A stretch of 64,000 nucleotides of DNA from Methylobacterium sp. Leaf99 (GTDB taxonomy: Bacteria > Pseudomonadota > Alphaproteobacteria > Rhizobiales > Beijerinckiaceae), in contig NZ_LMMU01000001.1 of assembly GCF_001422375.1 (NCBI RefSeq), forward strand, positions 1,982,178 through 2,046,177, given 5' to 3'. Both the position numbers and the translations under genes were made by a program. Shown one piece after another: positions 1 through 7,751 of this stretch. The notes beneath the pieces are model-generated. The model made no database searches. It was not told the DNA's origin and saw nothing but the letters and a program-made list of their open reading frames with translations. The number at the start of each line of letters is the position of its first letter. Position 1 is the first letter of the stretch.

Positions 1-1
1 C

Positions 2-1177
2 GGCCCCAAGCCCGCCGGGACGCCGAAAACCTGGTTCGAGCGCCTGTCCCTGCGCGGCTACACCCAGATGCGCGTCAACGAGATCCTGTCGGGGGACGGC
101 ACCACGCCGAGCGGACAGTCGCGCCTGCGCTCCGTCCACGACGGCGGCATTTCCGAACGGGGCAACTTCACCTTCCGGCGGGTGCGCCTCGTCCTGCAGG
201 GCGACATCCACGAGCGGGTGTTCATCTATCTCCAGCCGGATTTCGCCGTGAACGTCGCCAACCAGGCCGGCACCGAGCCGCGGGGCAACTACGCCCAGCT
301 CCGCGACGCCTTCGCGGACGTGTTCCTCGACGACACGCGCCGGACCAAGATCCGCTTCGGCCAGCAGAAGGTGCCCTACGGCTGGGAGAACCTGCAATCC
401 TCGCAGAACCGCCTCACCCTCGACCGCTCGGACGCCATCAACAGCGCCATTCCGGGCGAGCGCGACATCGGCATCACCGCCTACTACACGCCGGCCCACG
501 TCCAGGGCCTCTGGGACCGCCTCGCCAAGGGCGGCCAGAAGCTGTTCGGCAATTACGGCGCCTTCGGCGTCGGGATCTACAACGGCCAGACCATCAACCG
601 GACGGAGCGCAACGACGACCTCATGGTGGCCGGCATGGCGACCTGGCCGTTCGCCCTCGACGGCCTCGGCGCGGCGTTCGAGGGCCAGGTCCTCGAGGTC
701 GGCGGCTCGGCCTACCGCAACCGGTTCCAGCCCGAGATCCGCACCGGCGGCGTGAGCCCGGCCGCGTTCAGCGATGCCCGCGTCGGCCTCCACGCCATCC
801 TGTATCCGCAGCCGTTCGGCCTCCAGGCGGAGTGGAACTGGGGCCGCGGCCCGGAATTCGACGTGGTCACCCGGATGATCGAGGAGAAGCCGCTCAGCGG
901 CGGCTACGTCCAGGCGATGTTCCGGGTCGACCACTCCCCCATCGGCCCGTTCATGCCCTACGCCCGCTGGCAGACCTATGGCGGCGGCTGGAAGGTGGCG
1001 ACGAATGCGCCCCGCCTCGACACCGACGAGGTCGAGGTCGGCGTCGAGTTCCAGCCGATCAAGCCCCTCGAGATCACCCTGGCCTATGCCCGGATGAAGC
1101 GCCGGGAGGCCGACGAGCGCCGCCTCGGCCGGGCGGAAGGCCACCTGTTCCGCGGGCAGTTGCAGTGGAATTACTGA
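2..1177 (+). CDS. Phosphate-selective porin O/P-like outer-membrane protein, 5' end outside window
   Basis: The frame is open from base 2, so the true start lies to the left; the first ATG (68) is internal. The upstream codons read WFERLSLRGYTQMR, a typical first strand of OprO/OprP-type porins. The visible part (about 391 residues) has alternating beta-strand patterns, the segment KIRFGQQKVPYGWENLQSS typical of this family near the constriction, and a C-terminus ending in aromatic residues (QWNY), as expected for an outer-membrane beta-barrel recognised by BAM. Family members are trimeric anion or phosphate channels. The substrate cannot be told from sequence alone. The next gene, a cupin, is separated by 139 bases and a tandem repeat, so co-transcription is uncertain. 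Confidence 0.85.
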   Translation, partial: GPKPAGTPKTWFERLSLRGYTQMRVNEILSGDGTTPSGQSRLRSVHDGGISERGNFTFRRVRLVLQGDIHERVFIYLQPDFAVNVANQAGTEPRGNYAQLRDAFADVFLDDTRRTKIRFGQQKVPYGWENLQSSQNRLTLDRSDAINSAIPGERDIGITAYYTPAHVQGLWDRLAKGGQKLFGNYGAFGVGIYNGQTINRTERNDDLMVAGMATWPFALDGLGAAFEGQVLEVGGSAYRNRFQPEIRTGGVSPAAFSDARVGLHAILYPQPFGLQAEWNWGRGPEFDVVTRMIEEKPLSGGYVQAMFRVDHSPIGPFMPYARWQTYGGGWKVATNAPRLDTDEVEVGVEFQPIKPLEITLAYARMKRREADERRLGRAEGHLFRGQLQWNY

Positions 1178-1203
1178 GGCCGCCCCGAGGGTGGGCGGGA
1201 CCC

Positions 1204-1249
1204 CGACCCTTGACCTCGACCCTCGACCTCGACCCTTGACCCCGACCCT
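1204..1249. repeat. 13-bp tandem repeat, four starts of CGACCCT
   Basis: The heptamer CGACCCT begins at 1204, 1217, 1230 and 1243, giving a 13-bp period with small differences in the last six bases (TGACCT, CGACCT, TGACCC). It lies between the porin stop and the cupin start, about 65 bases upstream of the cupin ATG. It is a simple microsatellite-like array; a binding role is possible but nothing shows it. Confidence 0.75.
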
Positions 1250-1316
1250 TGGGCGCGCCCCGGAAACCCGGTACCCTCCGGCGGAAAATCAGACCCCGCC
1301 GGAGGACGACCCCCCA

Positions 1317-1763
1317 ATGAGCGACAGCCCGACTCCCAAGAGCGACAGCCCCGCACCCCTCACCGCCCACGGCGTGTTCGACGTCGCGGCGCACGCCGCC
1401 CGGCTCCCCGAGACCGCCGACACCATGGTGGCCGATCACCGCTTCACCGACGATCCGGCGGCGAGCGCCCGGGTGTTCCGAGTCTACCGGCCGACGCCGC
1501 CCCACAGCCACGCGTCCTGCGACGAGTACCTCTACGCCCTGTCGGGCCGCTGCCTGATGAAGTTCGCCGACGAGCCCGCCATCGAGGTCGGCCCCGGCAC
1601 CCTGGTGTTCTTCAAGCGCGGGGTGGTCCACTCGGTGCCGGAGATCCTGGAGGAGCCGATGGTGTTCCTCTCCGTCGACACCCCCCGGCGCGAACCCCGC
1701 GACATCCGCTTCGTGACCGCCGGCACCGGCACGCCGGACAGCTTCATCCGCCAGGGGGACTGA
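1317..1763 (+). CDS. Small single-domain cupin protein
   Basis: The protein has 148 residues from ATG 1317, which has GGAGG about 12 bases upstream; a longer frame starting at 1191 runs through the tandem repeat and is unlikely. The middle holds cupin motif 1, PPHSHASCDEYLYALSG, with the HxH and Glu metal ligands, and motif 2, PGTLVFFKRGVVHSVPE, with the fourth His ligand. It is therefore a metal-binding double-stranded beta-helix protein, cytoplasmic because no signal peptide is visible. Such small cupins include isomerases, dioxygenases and sensors, and the substrate cannot be assigned. The gene appears monocistronic. Confidence 0.8.
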   Translation: MSDSPTPKSDSPAPLTAHGVFDVAAHAARLPETADTMVADHRFTDDPAASARVFRVYRPTPPHSHASCDEYLYALSGRCLMKFADEPAIEVGPGTLVFFKRGVVHSVPEILEEPMVFLSVDTPRREPRDIRFVTAGTGTPDSFIRQGD

Positions 1764-2000
1764 GCGCCCCTCGGGACGACGCCCGCCGCGACCGCGCCTA
1801 ACCGGCTGCCGTCGTCGGATGCGCACCGCGTCGACGGTGGTGCGGAGCCGCGGCTTCACGAGGCCTCGAACGTCGGGCGCGGCGTCCGCCGCCGCTGATC
1901 CCCGCGTGACGCGATCCGATCCGGCGGGATGGGGCAGGGCGCGCGAACGGCCCGTCATCATCGGTGTTCCGCCTCCTCCAGTCGTCGGTCGCGCTCCGAA

Positions 2001-2131
2001 AAGTTGCGGAAGATCATATTATGACGATGTTATTATTATACTAGTCTTCGACTGATAAATCATCCGCCCGGCCCATTGCAATGCTGGACAAAGCAGGCAT
2101 TATATTTATGTCTCTCAGGGAGGATAGAAAA
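2001..2131 (+). promoter_or_regulatory. AT-rich promoter/leader region of a small exported-protein gene
   Basis: Bases 2010-2050 are strikingly AT-rich (runs such as TTATTATTATACTAG) in an otherwise very GC-rich region, which is typical of a promoter zone. A good ribosome-binding site, AGGGAGGA, sits at 2117-2124 just before ATG 2132. I could not fit a convincing -35/-10 pair. No gene is seen in 1764-2131. Confidence 0.35.
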
Positions 2132-2347
2132 ATGTTGCACCCCTTCAAGCTCCTGTGCGCCGGCGCCGTCATCGCCGGCGTCGCCCTCGTGCCCGTGCTC
2201 TCACACGCCCAGGGCGCCAAGCCGGAATCGAAGAGCGCCAAGGCCGACGCGAAGAAGACGGAGGCGGCCGTCGACGAGTTCGAGGAGAACCGCCGGGCGC
2301 ACATGCAGAAGAGCAAGGAGAACAACGCCAGCAAGGGCGCCAACTGA
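2132..2347 (+). CDS. Small exported Lys/Glu-rich protein of unknown function
   Basis: The protein has 71 residues from ATG 2132, chosen because AGGGAGGA lies 7 bases upstream; an in-frame ATG at 2081 would add 17 residues before the signal peptide. Residues 1-28 form a signal peptide (LHPFKLLCAGAVIAGVALVP, then a likely cut after SHA). The mature part is about 45 residues, almost all Lys, Glu, Ala, Asn and Asp with no Cys, and looks unstructured or helical. I do not recognise a family. A periplasmic stress or envelope peptide is possible, but this is only inferred from composition. Confidence 0.65.
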   Translation: MLHPFKLLCAGAVIAGVALVPVLSHAQGAKPESKSAKADAKKTEAAVDEFEENRRAHMQKSKENNASKGAN

Positions 2348-2501
2348 GCCAAGGCGCCGACCGAGCGAGGGCGCCGACTGGGTCCGGCCTCGCGGGGGCC
2401 TGCCTCCGACACGCCATCGGGGCAGGCCTCGGACTTGCGCTGCCGATCGCTCCGCCATGCGACGATCGGTTCCCCTCGGACCCCGCGCGGATTTTCCGCA
2501 G

Positions 2502-2560
2502 CGCTGCGCGGGCTTCTCAATCGCCGCGCGGGCTTCTCAATCGCTGCGCGGGCTTCCGAT
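2502..2560. repeat. 20-bp direct tandem repeat, three copies
   Basis: Three adjacent copies of CGCTGCGCGGGCTTCTCAAT lie at 2502-2521, 2522-2541 and 2542-2560, the third diverging at its end. They lie in the gene-free stretch 2348-2674 between the small exported protein and the convergent PRC-barrel gene. There are no spacers between copies, so this is not a CRISPR array. Nothing else is seen in that stretch. Confidence 0.8.
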
Positions 2561-2674
2561 CCCATCTCCGCCTCGGCCCCGTGAGGACGGGACCGCTCCG
2601 TGTCGACGGCCCGAGCCGCAGGGCGGCCGGGCGGTCGATGCGGCGCGTCGCTCCGACGGCGACCTTCGAGAAAT

Positions 2675-3202
2675 CTACGGCGCCCTGTTGGCCTCGGCCG
2701 GCTTCGTGTCGGTCTTGATGTCGGTCTTGGCGTCCGTCTTGGCATCGCTCTTAGCGTCGGTCTTGGCCTTGCCGAGGTAGATGTACTCGGGCGCGGCGCG
2801 GAGCTGGTCCTTGTTGGTGTCGATGGTCGCCTTCAGGGTGGTGGTGTCGACGCGGGCGAGCTTGAGGGCGCTCGGGTCGATGGCGACGTACTTGGTGCCG
2901 ATGCCGAGGAAGCCGCCGACGCCGACCACCCAGGACTTCACCGTGCTCTTCTCGTCGAGGACCACGTCGGCGATCTCGCCGATGGTCTCGTTGGCGCCGT
3001 TCTGGATCGTCAGGCCAACGAGCTTCGAGGTGACCATGTCGGTGGGGTTCTGCGCCACGAAGGTCGGGCGCAGGTCGTTGGCCAGGGTGGCGGGGGCGGC
3101 CGGGATCGGGGCCGTGCCGGGGGCGGTGGCCTCCGGCGCCTGGGCGAGGGCACTCAGGGTGCTCGCGGCGAGGAGGGCGGTTCCGAGCAACAGGCTGCGC
3201 AT
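2675..3202 (-). CDS. Exported PRC-barrel domain protein with TDAK-repeat tail
   Basis: The protein has 175 residues from the ATG at 3202; upstream in-frame sequence to 3367 is Pro/Arg-rich shadow. Residues 1-21 are a signal peptide (RSLLLGTALLAASTLSALAQ). Residues about 50-140 form a PRC-barrel domain (SKLVGLTIQNGANETIGEIA; VVGVGGFLGIGTKYVAI), a small beta-barrel found in the photosynthetic reaction-centre H subunit and in many periplasmic alphaproteobacterial proteins. The tail repeats the unit K-[TS]-D-[AIT] about five times, giving a highly charged extension. The function is unknown; the family often binds ions or mediates protein contacts in the envelope. Confidence 0.8.
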   Translation of the reverse strand: MRSLLLGTALLAASTLSALAQAPEATAPGTAPIPAAPATLANDLRPTFVAQNPTDMVTSKLVGLTIQNGANETIGEIADVVLDEKSTVKSWVVGVGGFLGIGTKYVAIDPSALKLARVDTTTLKATIDTNKDQLRAAPEYIYLGKAKTDAKSDAKTDAKTDIKTDTKPAEANRAP

Positions 3203-3329
3203 GGGGGCTGGTCTTTCCGAGGGCGATGCGGGTGATGGCCGGTGGGGCCGTCTCGGACGCTCAAGCTCGGGACCGCCCGATGGTTCCCCCCCCGCCCCCG
3301 ATGGCCTCGCCTTTGGCGCGGGTCCCGGC

Positions 3330-3365
3330 ACTTGGTGAGTCACTTGGCGAGTCACTTGGTGAGGC
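3330..3365. repeat. 12-bp tandem repeat, three copies
   Basis: Copies ACTTGGTGAGTC, ACTTGGCGAGTC and ACTTGGTGAGGC are adjacent at 3330-3341, 3342-3353 and 3354-3365. They lie in the divergent intergenic region between the PRC-barrel gene (reading left from 3202) and the peroxidase-like gene (starting at 3468). The position would allow a regulatory role, but this is not shown. Confidence 0.75.
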
Positions 3366-3467
3366 ACCTGGGACGATCCGCGCGCGACAGGCCGGCCGTT
3401 TTCGCCCTAGATTCCGGACCGACCCTGCGCGGGGGCCCCGCGCCGCGCATCGACCGGGAGTCCCGCC

Positions 3468-4049
3468 ATGCCGTCATCCCCCGTTTTCGGCCCCCTGGGC
3501 CGCCGCCACGCCCTGATCCTCCTCGGCGCGGCCCTGGCCGGCGGCACGCGGAGCGCCTTCGCCGGCGAGACCCGGGCCGGCGCCTTCACCTTCGAGAAGC
3601 CCGAGGGCGGCGGCCTCGCCCTGGCGGATCTCGCCGGCAAGCCGATCCTCGTCGTGAACACCGCCACCGCCTGCGGCTATGCCGGGCAGTTCGTCGGGCT
3701 CCAGGGCCTGTGGACCCGGTTCGGTGCCCGCGGCCTCACGGTGATCGCCGTGCCGTCGCCGGATTTCGGCAACCAGGAGCCCCTGGACGGCGTCGCCATC
3801 GCGGAAGCCGCCCGCAAGAATCACGGCGTCACCTTCCCCATCGTCGGCAAGACCCACGTGAAGGGCCCCGCCGCCCACCCGTTCTACCGCTGGGCGGCCG
3901 CGGAAAAGCCCGGCGCCACGCCGGGCTGGAACTTCCACAAGTACCTCGTCGGCCGCGACGGCAGCCTCGTCGGCGCCTATCCGCACAACACCGAGCCCAA
4001 CGACCCCCGCATCGTCACGGCCATCGCGGGGGAATTGCCGGGGGCGTAG
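3468..4049 (+). CDS. Exported glutathione-peroxidase-like thiol peroxidase
   Basis: The protein has 193 residues. The GPx family hallmarks are all present: the peroxidatic Cys69 in NTATACGYAGQF, the Gln-containing loop PSPDFGNQEP, and WNFHKYLVGRDG. The enzyme uses Cys, not Sec, so it probably reduces hydroperoxides with thioredoxin-like donors, as most bacterial GPx homologues do. The N-terminus GRRHALILLGAALAGG resembles a twin-arginine signal, with a likely cut after AFA (residue 32), which suggests a periplasmic protein; most bacterial GPx are cytoplasmic. The start is the ATG at 3468 with GGGAG upstream. It stands alone, convergent with the next small gene. Confidence 0.85.
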   Translation: MPSSPVFGPLGRRHALILLGAALAGGTRSAFAGETRAGAFTFEKPEGGGLALADLAGKPILVVNTATACGYAGQFVGLQGLWTRFGARGLTVIAVPSPDFGNQEPLDGVAIAEAARKNHGVTFPIVGKTHVKGPAAHPFYRWAAAEKPGATPGWNFHKYLVGRDGSLVGAYPHNTEPNDPRIVTAIAGELPGA

Positions 4050-4091
4050 GGCGCGGGGTCGCCTCGGCCGTCCCTTCGTCGCAGGAGCACG

Positions 4092-4313
4092 CTAGCGCAT
4101 CGGGATGTCGCGCGGCGGCCGCAGGTCCTCGCCGACGGCGCGGTCCCGCCGGGGTCGGGGCCGGTCGGCCTCGGGCGGGCGTGAGGGGTAATTGGAGGCG
4201 AACGGGTTCGGCGGCACGCCGTCCGGCGCGCGCGGGCGGCCCTGCGCCCCGGCCGGGGCGGCGGCCGGGATCGCGAGCACGAGGGTGAGGACCGTGAGGG
4301 CGGGCAGGCGCAT
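4092..4313 (-). CDS. Small exported Pro/Arg-rich protein of unknown function
   Basis: The protein has 73 residues from ATG 4313. Residues 1-23 form a signal peptide (RLPALTVLTLVLAIPAAAPA, likely cut after AGA). The mature part is rich in Pro, Arg and Asp (for example GVPPNPFASNYPS) with no Cys. I recognise no family. The gene is convergent with the GPx-like gene 42 bases away. A longer frame upstream of 4313 runs through the local tandem repeats and is rejected. Confidence 0.55.
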   Translation of the reverse strand: MRLPALTVLTLVLAIPAAAPAGAQGRPRAPDGVPPNPFASNYPSRPPEADRPRPRRDRAVGEDLRPPRDIPMR

Positions 4314-4324
4314 GGGGACCTCGG

Positions 4325-4375
4325 GGGGACTTCGGAGGGGACTTCGGAGCACGGGGTTCGGGGCACGGGGTTCGG
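4325..4375. repeat. Two adjacent short tandem repeats (12 bp x2 and about 14 bp x2)
   Basis: GGGGACTTCGGA occurs at 4325-4336 and again at 4337-4348; directly after it GCACGGGGTTCGG occurs at 4349 and 4363. The repeats lie just upstream of the small minus-strand gene (start 4313), inside its probable 5' region. Confidence 0.7.
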
Positions 4376-4460
4376 AGCCCGTCTGAATGACTCTTGGAGC
4401 CCATAGCCCGGCCGCCCATATGGGGCGAGGCCCCGAGGGGCATGGCACGGGAGACGCGGC

Positions 4461-4718
4461 ATGAACTCTCTAACCTCGGACCCCCAGACCCTGGAGCCCC
4501 ACACCTTCGAGCAGGACACGGTCACCTACGAGGTCCGGTTCACCCGCAGCCCCGAGGCCTGGATCGCCCGGATCCGCCGTGCCGGCGAGGCGACGGCGCA
4601 ACTCGTCGCCTTCCCGCACGGGCGCGGCTACGACGCCGACGATGTCCGCGCCTCCCTCATCGCCGGCTGCGAGGCGGCGGTGCCGACCCTGCCCTGGGCC
4701 GGCGTGACCCGGCACTGA
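4461..4718 (+). CDS. Small hypothetical protein, 85 aa
   Basis: The frame runs from ATG 4461, preceded by GGGAGACG, to TGA 4716. It has the shape of a small mixed alpha/beta cytoplasmic protein: DTVTYEVRFTRSPEAWIARI could be a strand-helix unit, and it ends PWAGVTRH. There is no signal peptide, membrane segment or recognised motif. Codon choice (G/C third positions) is consistent with a real gene. Function unknown. Confidence 0.5.
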   Translation: MNSLTSDPQTLEPHTFEQDTVTYEVRFTRSPEAWIARIRRAGEATAQLVAFPHGRGYDADDVRASLIAGCEAAVPTLPWAGVTRH

Positions 4719-4926
4719 GGAAGACCCCGGTCCGGAGGGGGGAAACGCCGGATTCCGGGCCTGCACGTCACACGGTCGTCGCCTTGCTCCGGTGGTGATC
4801 GGATCGGGCCCCGGCCCGGGGCAGGCCGGACATTCGGACGGGATGCTCTCGCGGGGCGGCGATTCCGCCCTGGACGCGGCACCGGGCCTCCGGTCTTGAA
4901 TGGCCGGGCACAGGGGGAGGGACGTC

Positions 4927-6384
4927 ATGACGAGGACGCTGAAGGGCCTGAGGACGCTTGCGAGGTCGAAGGCGGGCGGGTCCGGCGCGCTCGCCCTCTG
5001 CCTGCTCCTGGCCCCGCTGCCCGCCGTCGCCCAGTCGGCCACCAACCTGAAGGCCCTGCGCGGCCTCGCGCCCGTCGGCACCCTCGCCGCCAGCCCGGAG
5101 GGGCGTGCGGCCCTCGACGCGAACCTCGCCGTCACGGGCGACATCCAGTCCGGCGCGGCCCGGCAGCCGCTCCTGCTGCCCCTCGCCGAGCAGCGCCAGC
5201 TCGCCCTGCGCGACGCCTTCATCACCGACGGCAACGCGACGGAGCTCGCCGACGGCCTCGGCAGCACCCTGGGCGGCCTCTACCAGGCCGGGGCGCGCTA
5301 CGCCGACCCGGAGACCTTCACCAACGTGGCGCCGTCCGTCGCCGACCTCCTCGGCTACACCAACAACGTCGCCAAGTCGGATTCCAACGCGGGCAAGTAC
5401 TTCTTCGCCAATGCCACCACCAACGGCAAGGCGCCCGTCTCGGACGCCGCGACGGCCATCCTGACGGACAGCGGCGGCGTGACCGACATATTCGGGCGGG
5501 CCTATGGGCGCGTGGCCGGGAGCCAGGGGGCCGACGCCTTCGGCAATGCGCGTCCGTTCCAGACCCTGCCGCAGCTGTTCGCCTATCGCGGGCCCGACTA
5601 TTTCGGCCGCCCCTCCCACTCCCTGGACTGGCTGCACGGGCCGAACCAGAACCTGACCGACAGCCCGTCCTACCCGAGCGGGCATACGACCTACGGCTAC
5701 ACCGAGTCCGTGGTGCTCGGGATCCTGGTGCCGGAGCGCTACCAGCAGATGGTCGCCCGCGCCGCCGAGTACGGCAACAACCGCATCCTCGTGGGCGCGC
5801 ACTATGCCATGGACGTCCTCGGCGGCCGCGCCGTGGCCCTGCACGCGGTGGCGCATCTGCTGGCCAACGATCCCGCCTATGTCGGCCAGGTCCGCCGCAA
5901 TCCGGCGGTGGTCGACGAGATGAGCCGCGCCACCAACGCGGCGGTGGCCGTCCCCGACTACCGGGCCGCCCTCGGCGCCGCCCGCGCCGACCTCGCCGCC
6001 TTCCTGCGGGATGGCTGCGGCGGCGGGATCGCGGCCTGCGCCGGAGCCGATACCGGGCGCTTCCGCGACCCGGCGGCCAATGCGGCCCTCTATGCCGCCA
6101 CGCAGACCTACGGGCTCCCCGTCGTCCATCCGCGGACCGCCGGCACGTCCGAGGATGTCGGTCGCCTCGCCCCGGAGGCGGGCCACCTCCTGACCGCCGC
6201 CTTTCCGGCGCTCGGCCTCGACGAGGCCAACGCGATCCTGACGGAGACGCAGGGGCCCGGCGGCGGCTTCCTCGACGACGGCTCGGAATTCGGCGTGTAT
6301 GCGCGCCTGAACCTCTACGCGGCGGCCGGGAAGGCGGCGGAGGCGGCGCGCGCCAAGCCGGCGCCGCCCCGGCCCGCGCCCTGA
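4927..6384 (+). CDS. Exported PAP2-family (class A type) acid phosphatase
   Basis: The protein has 485 residues from ATG 4927, preceded by GGGGAGGG; an in-frame ATG at 4900 is less likely. Residues 10-40 contain a signal peptide (ALALCLLLAPLPAVAQ). The PAP2 core is clear: YPSGHTTYGYTES with catalytic His253 in PSGH, then NNRILVGAHYAMDV with Arg286, His292 and Asp296, the triad that forms and hydrolyses the phosphohistidine intermediate. It lacks the long membrane helices of lipid phosphatases, so it is likely a soluble periplasmic phosphomonoesterase. It is longer than classical class A enzymes (about 250 residues) because of N- and C-terminal extensions. It appears monocistronic. Confidence 0.88.
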   Translation: MTRTLKGLRTLARSKAGGSGALALCLLLAPLPAVAQSATNLKALRGLAPVGTLAASPEGRAALDANLAVTGDIQSGAARQPLLLPLAEQRQLALRDAFITDGNATELADGLGSTLGGLYQAGARYADPETFTNVAPSVADLLGYTNNVAKSDSNAGKYFFANATTNGKAPVSDAATAILTDSGGVTDIFGRAYGRVAGSQGADAFGNARPFQTLPQLFAYRGPDYFGRPSHSLDWLHGPNQNLTDSPSYPSGHTTYGYTESVVLGILVPERYQQMVARAAEYGNNRILVGAHYAMDVLGGRAVALHAVAHLLANDPAYVGQVRRNPAVVDEMSRATNAAVAVPDYRAALGAARADLAAFLRDGCGGGIAACAGADTGRFRDPAANAALYAATQTYGLPVVHPRTAGTSEDVGRLAPEAGHLLTAAFPALGLDEANAILTETQGPGGGFLDDGSEFGVYARLNLYAAAGKAAEAARAKPAPPRPAP

Positions 6385-6393
6385 GGCGCCGCC

Positions 6394-6413
6394 CCCGCGC
6401 CCGGAGGCGCGGG
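6394..6413. terminator. GC hairpin between convergent genes
   Basis: CCCGCGCC (6394-6401), loop CGGA, GGCGCGGG (6406-6413): an 8-bp perfect stem centred between the phosphatase stop and the SDR stop. There is no T tract on either strand, so it is a terminator-like hairpin rather than a classical terminator. Confidence 0.5.
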
Positions 6414-6428
6414 CACGGGTGTCGCGCG

Positions 6429-7175
6429 TCAGCGGATGCCGCCGCTCGCCGTGATCACCTCGCCGGTGAGCCAGCCGGCGGCGTCGGAGGCGAGGAAGGC
6501 GACCACCCCGGCGATGTCGTCGGGCTGGCCGGCACGGCCGAGGGGCGTCTGCGCGACCAGGCCGGCTTCCATGTCCGAGCCGACGACGCCGGCGGTGTGC
6601 GTCCCCTCGGTGACCACGAAGCCGGGGCTGACGACGTTGACCCGGATCTTGCGGGGGGCCAGCTCGTTGGCGAGGACGCCCGAGATCGCGTTCACGGCGC
6701 CCTTGGTCCCGGCATAGGCCGCCGCCGTCGGCGTGTGCACGTGGGTGATGGCCGACGAGATGTTGATGACGCTCCCGCCTTCCCCGAGGTGCTTCGCGGC
6801 CGCCTGGGTCGTCAGCAGGACGCCGAGCACGTTGATGTCGAAGAGGCGGCGGTAATGCGCCTCGGTGATCTCCTCGATCGCGGCGAATTCGTAGATTCCG
6901 GAATTGTTGACCAGCACGTCGAGGCGGCCGAACCGCTCCACCGCCGCCGCGATCAGGCCCTGCGCCTCGGCGGCCTTGGACACGTCGCCCCGGACCGCGA
7001 TGGCCCGGCCCCCGGCGGCGGTGATGGACGCGACGACGGCGTCGGCCCCCGCCTTGCTCGACGCGTAGTTGACCACCACGGCCGCACCCTCCTTCGCCAG
7101 GGTCCTGGCGATGGCCGCCCCGATCCCCTTCGACGCGCCCGTCACCACGGCGACCTTGCCTTCGAGCTTCGACAT
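6429..7175 (-). CDS. Short-chain dehydrogenase/reductase (FabG-like)
   Basis: The protein has 248 residues, the usual length of classical SDR enzymes. The NAD(P)-binding TGASKGIG begins at residue 12, NNSG lies at residues 90-93, and the catalytic Ser140/141, Tyr154 and Lys158 (YAGTK) are present, as is the LTGEVITASGGIR C-terminus. Asn35 followed by Tyr rather than Asp suggests NADP use, though this is weak. GAAGG lies about 8 bases upstream of ATG 7175. The divergent ArsR-type gene and the palindrome between them indicate that this SDR is the regulator's main target. The substrate is unknown. Confidence 0.9.
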   Translation of the reverse strand: MSKLEGKVAVVTGASKGIGAAIARTLAKEGAAVVVNYASSKAGADAVVASITAAGGRAIAVRGDVSKAAEAQGLIAAAVERFGRLDVLVNNSGIYEFAAIEEITEAHYRRLFDINVLGVLLTTQAAAKHLGEGGSVINISSAITHVHTPTAAAYAGTKGAVNAISGVLANELAPRKIRVNVVSPGFVVTEGTHTAGVVGSDMEAGLVAQTPLGRAGQPDDIAGVVAFLASDAAGWLTGEVITASGGIR

Positions 7176-7223
7176 GTGCGCTAACCTTCGACATGGGCGG
7201 GCCCCGGGACGGTCGCCTGATTC

Positions 7224-7250
7224 CCATAGTTCGAAAGTTCGGAACTATGG
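7224..7250. promoter_or_regulatory. Perfect inverted repeat, likely ArsR operator
   Basis: CCATAGTTC (7224-7232), 9-base spacer, GAACTATGG (7242-7250) form perfect 9-bp arms. The site lies in the divergent region between the SDR (start 7175) and the ArsR-type gene (start 7283), so it can control both. It is locally AT-rich, as expected of a promoter-overlapping operator. Confidence 0.7.
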
Positions 7251-7282
7251 AAGCGCGGATCAAGCCCCCCTGTGAAGAAATC

Positions 7283-7636
7283 ATGAGGCCCCTGTTCCAT
7301 CCCGCCATCGAGGACGTCCGGCCCGAGGCGATCCTGCACGCCCTGTCGGACCCGAACCGCGCGGCGATCTTCGCCCGCATCATGCGCGCGGGCTGCGTCG
7401 AGGCCTGCTCGGCGGTGTCCGCCTTAGGCGATCGGGTGATCCCGAAATCGTCCCTGTCGAACCACTTCAAGGTGCTGCGCGACGCCGGCTTGATCCGCAG
7501 CGAGCGCCGCGGCGTCGAGATGCGGAATCATTCGCGCTGGATCGAGGTGGAGGCCCGGTTTCCCGGCCTGCTGGCGGCCATCGTCACGGCCTACGCGGCG
7601 GATGGCGGCGAGGCCGACCGCCCGCCGGGCCCGTAG
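7283..7636 (+). CDS. ArsR-family winged-helix transcriptional regulator
   Basis: The protein has 117 residues from ATG 7283. In-frame starts at 7193 and 7247 exist, but 7247 lies inside the palindrome and 7193 would place the palindrome within the gene; GTGAAGAAATC before 7283 offers a ribosome-binding site. The winged helix spans residues about 10-90: ALSDPNRAAIFARIM, then the recognition helix region KSSLSNHFKVLRDAGLIRSE and the wing RRGVEMRNHSRWIE. Two Cys (GCVEAC) are near helix 2, but a canonical metal-binding ELCVCDL is absent, so it is unlikely to sense arsenic. It probably represses itself and the divergent SDR. Confidence 0.82.
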   Translation: MRPLFHPAIEDVRPEAILHALSDPNRAAIFARIMRAGCVEACSAVSALGDRVIPKSSLSNHFKVLRDAGLIRSERRGVEMRNHSRWIEVEARFPGLLAAIVTAYAADGGEADRPPGP

Positions 7637-7751
7637 GCGCCGGAGCGGCGAGGGCGGGTCCGAGGGCCGATCGAACGCCGCGGCGGCGTGCACCCACGGA
7701 ACCTCCCGCCCTCCGCGCCGGTTCGCCCCCGACAGCACGAGGACCAACCCC

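Noticed and set aside
1819..2055. 78-aa frame between cupin and small exported protein
   Set aside because: No ribosome-binding site, Arg/Ser-rich translation, and its end falls into an AT-rich promoter-like patch.
2502..2560. Possible CRISPR-like repeats
   Set aside because: The three 20-bp copies are directly adjacent with no spacers, and no cas genes are present.
4768..7470. 900-aa minus-strand open frame
   Set aside because: It crosses the phosphatase and the SDR in another frame, has no recognisable domain and is rich in Arg/Gly, so it is a shadow.
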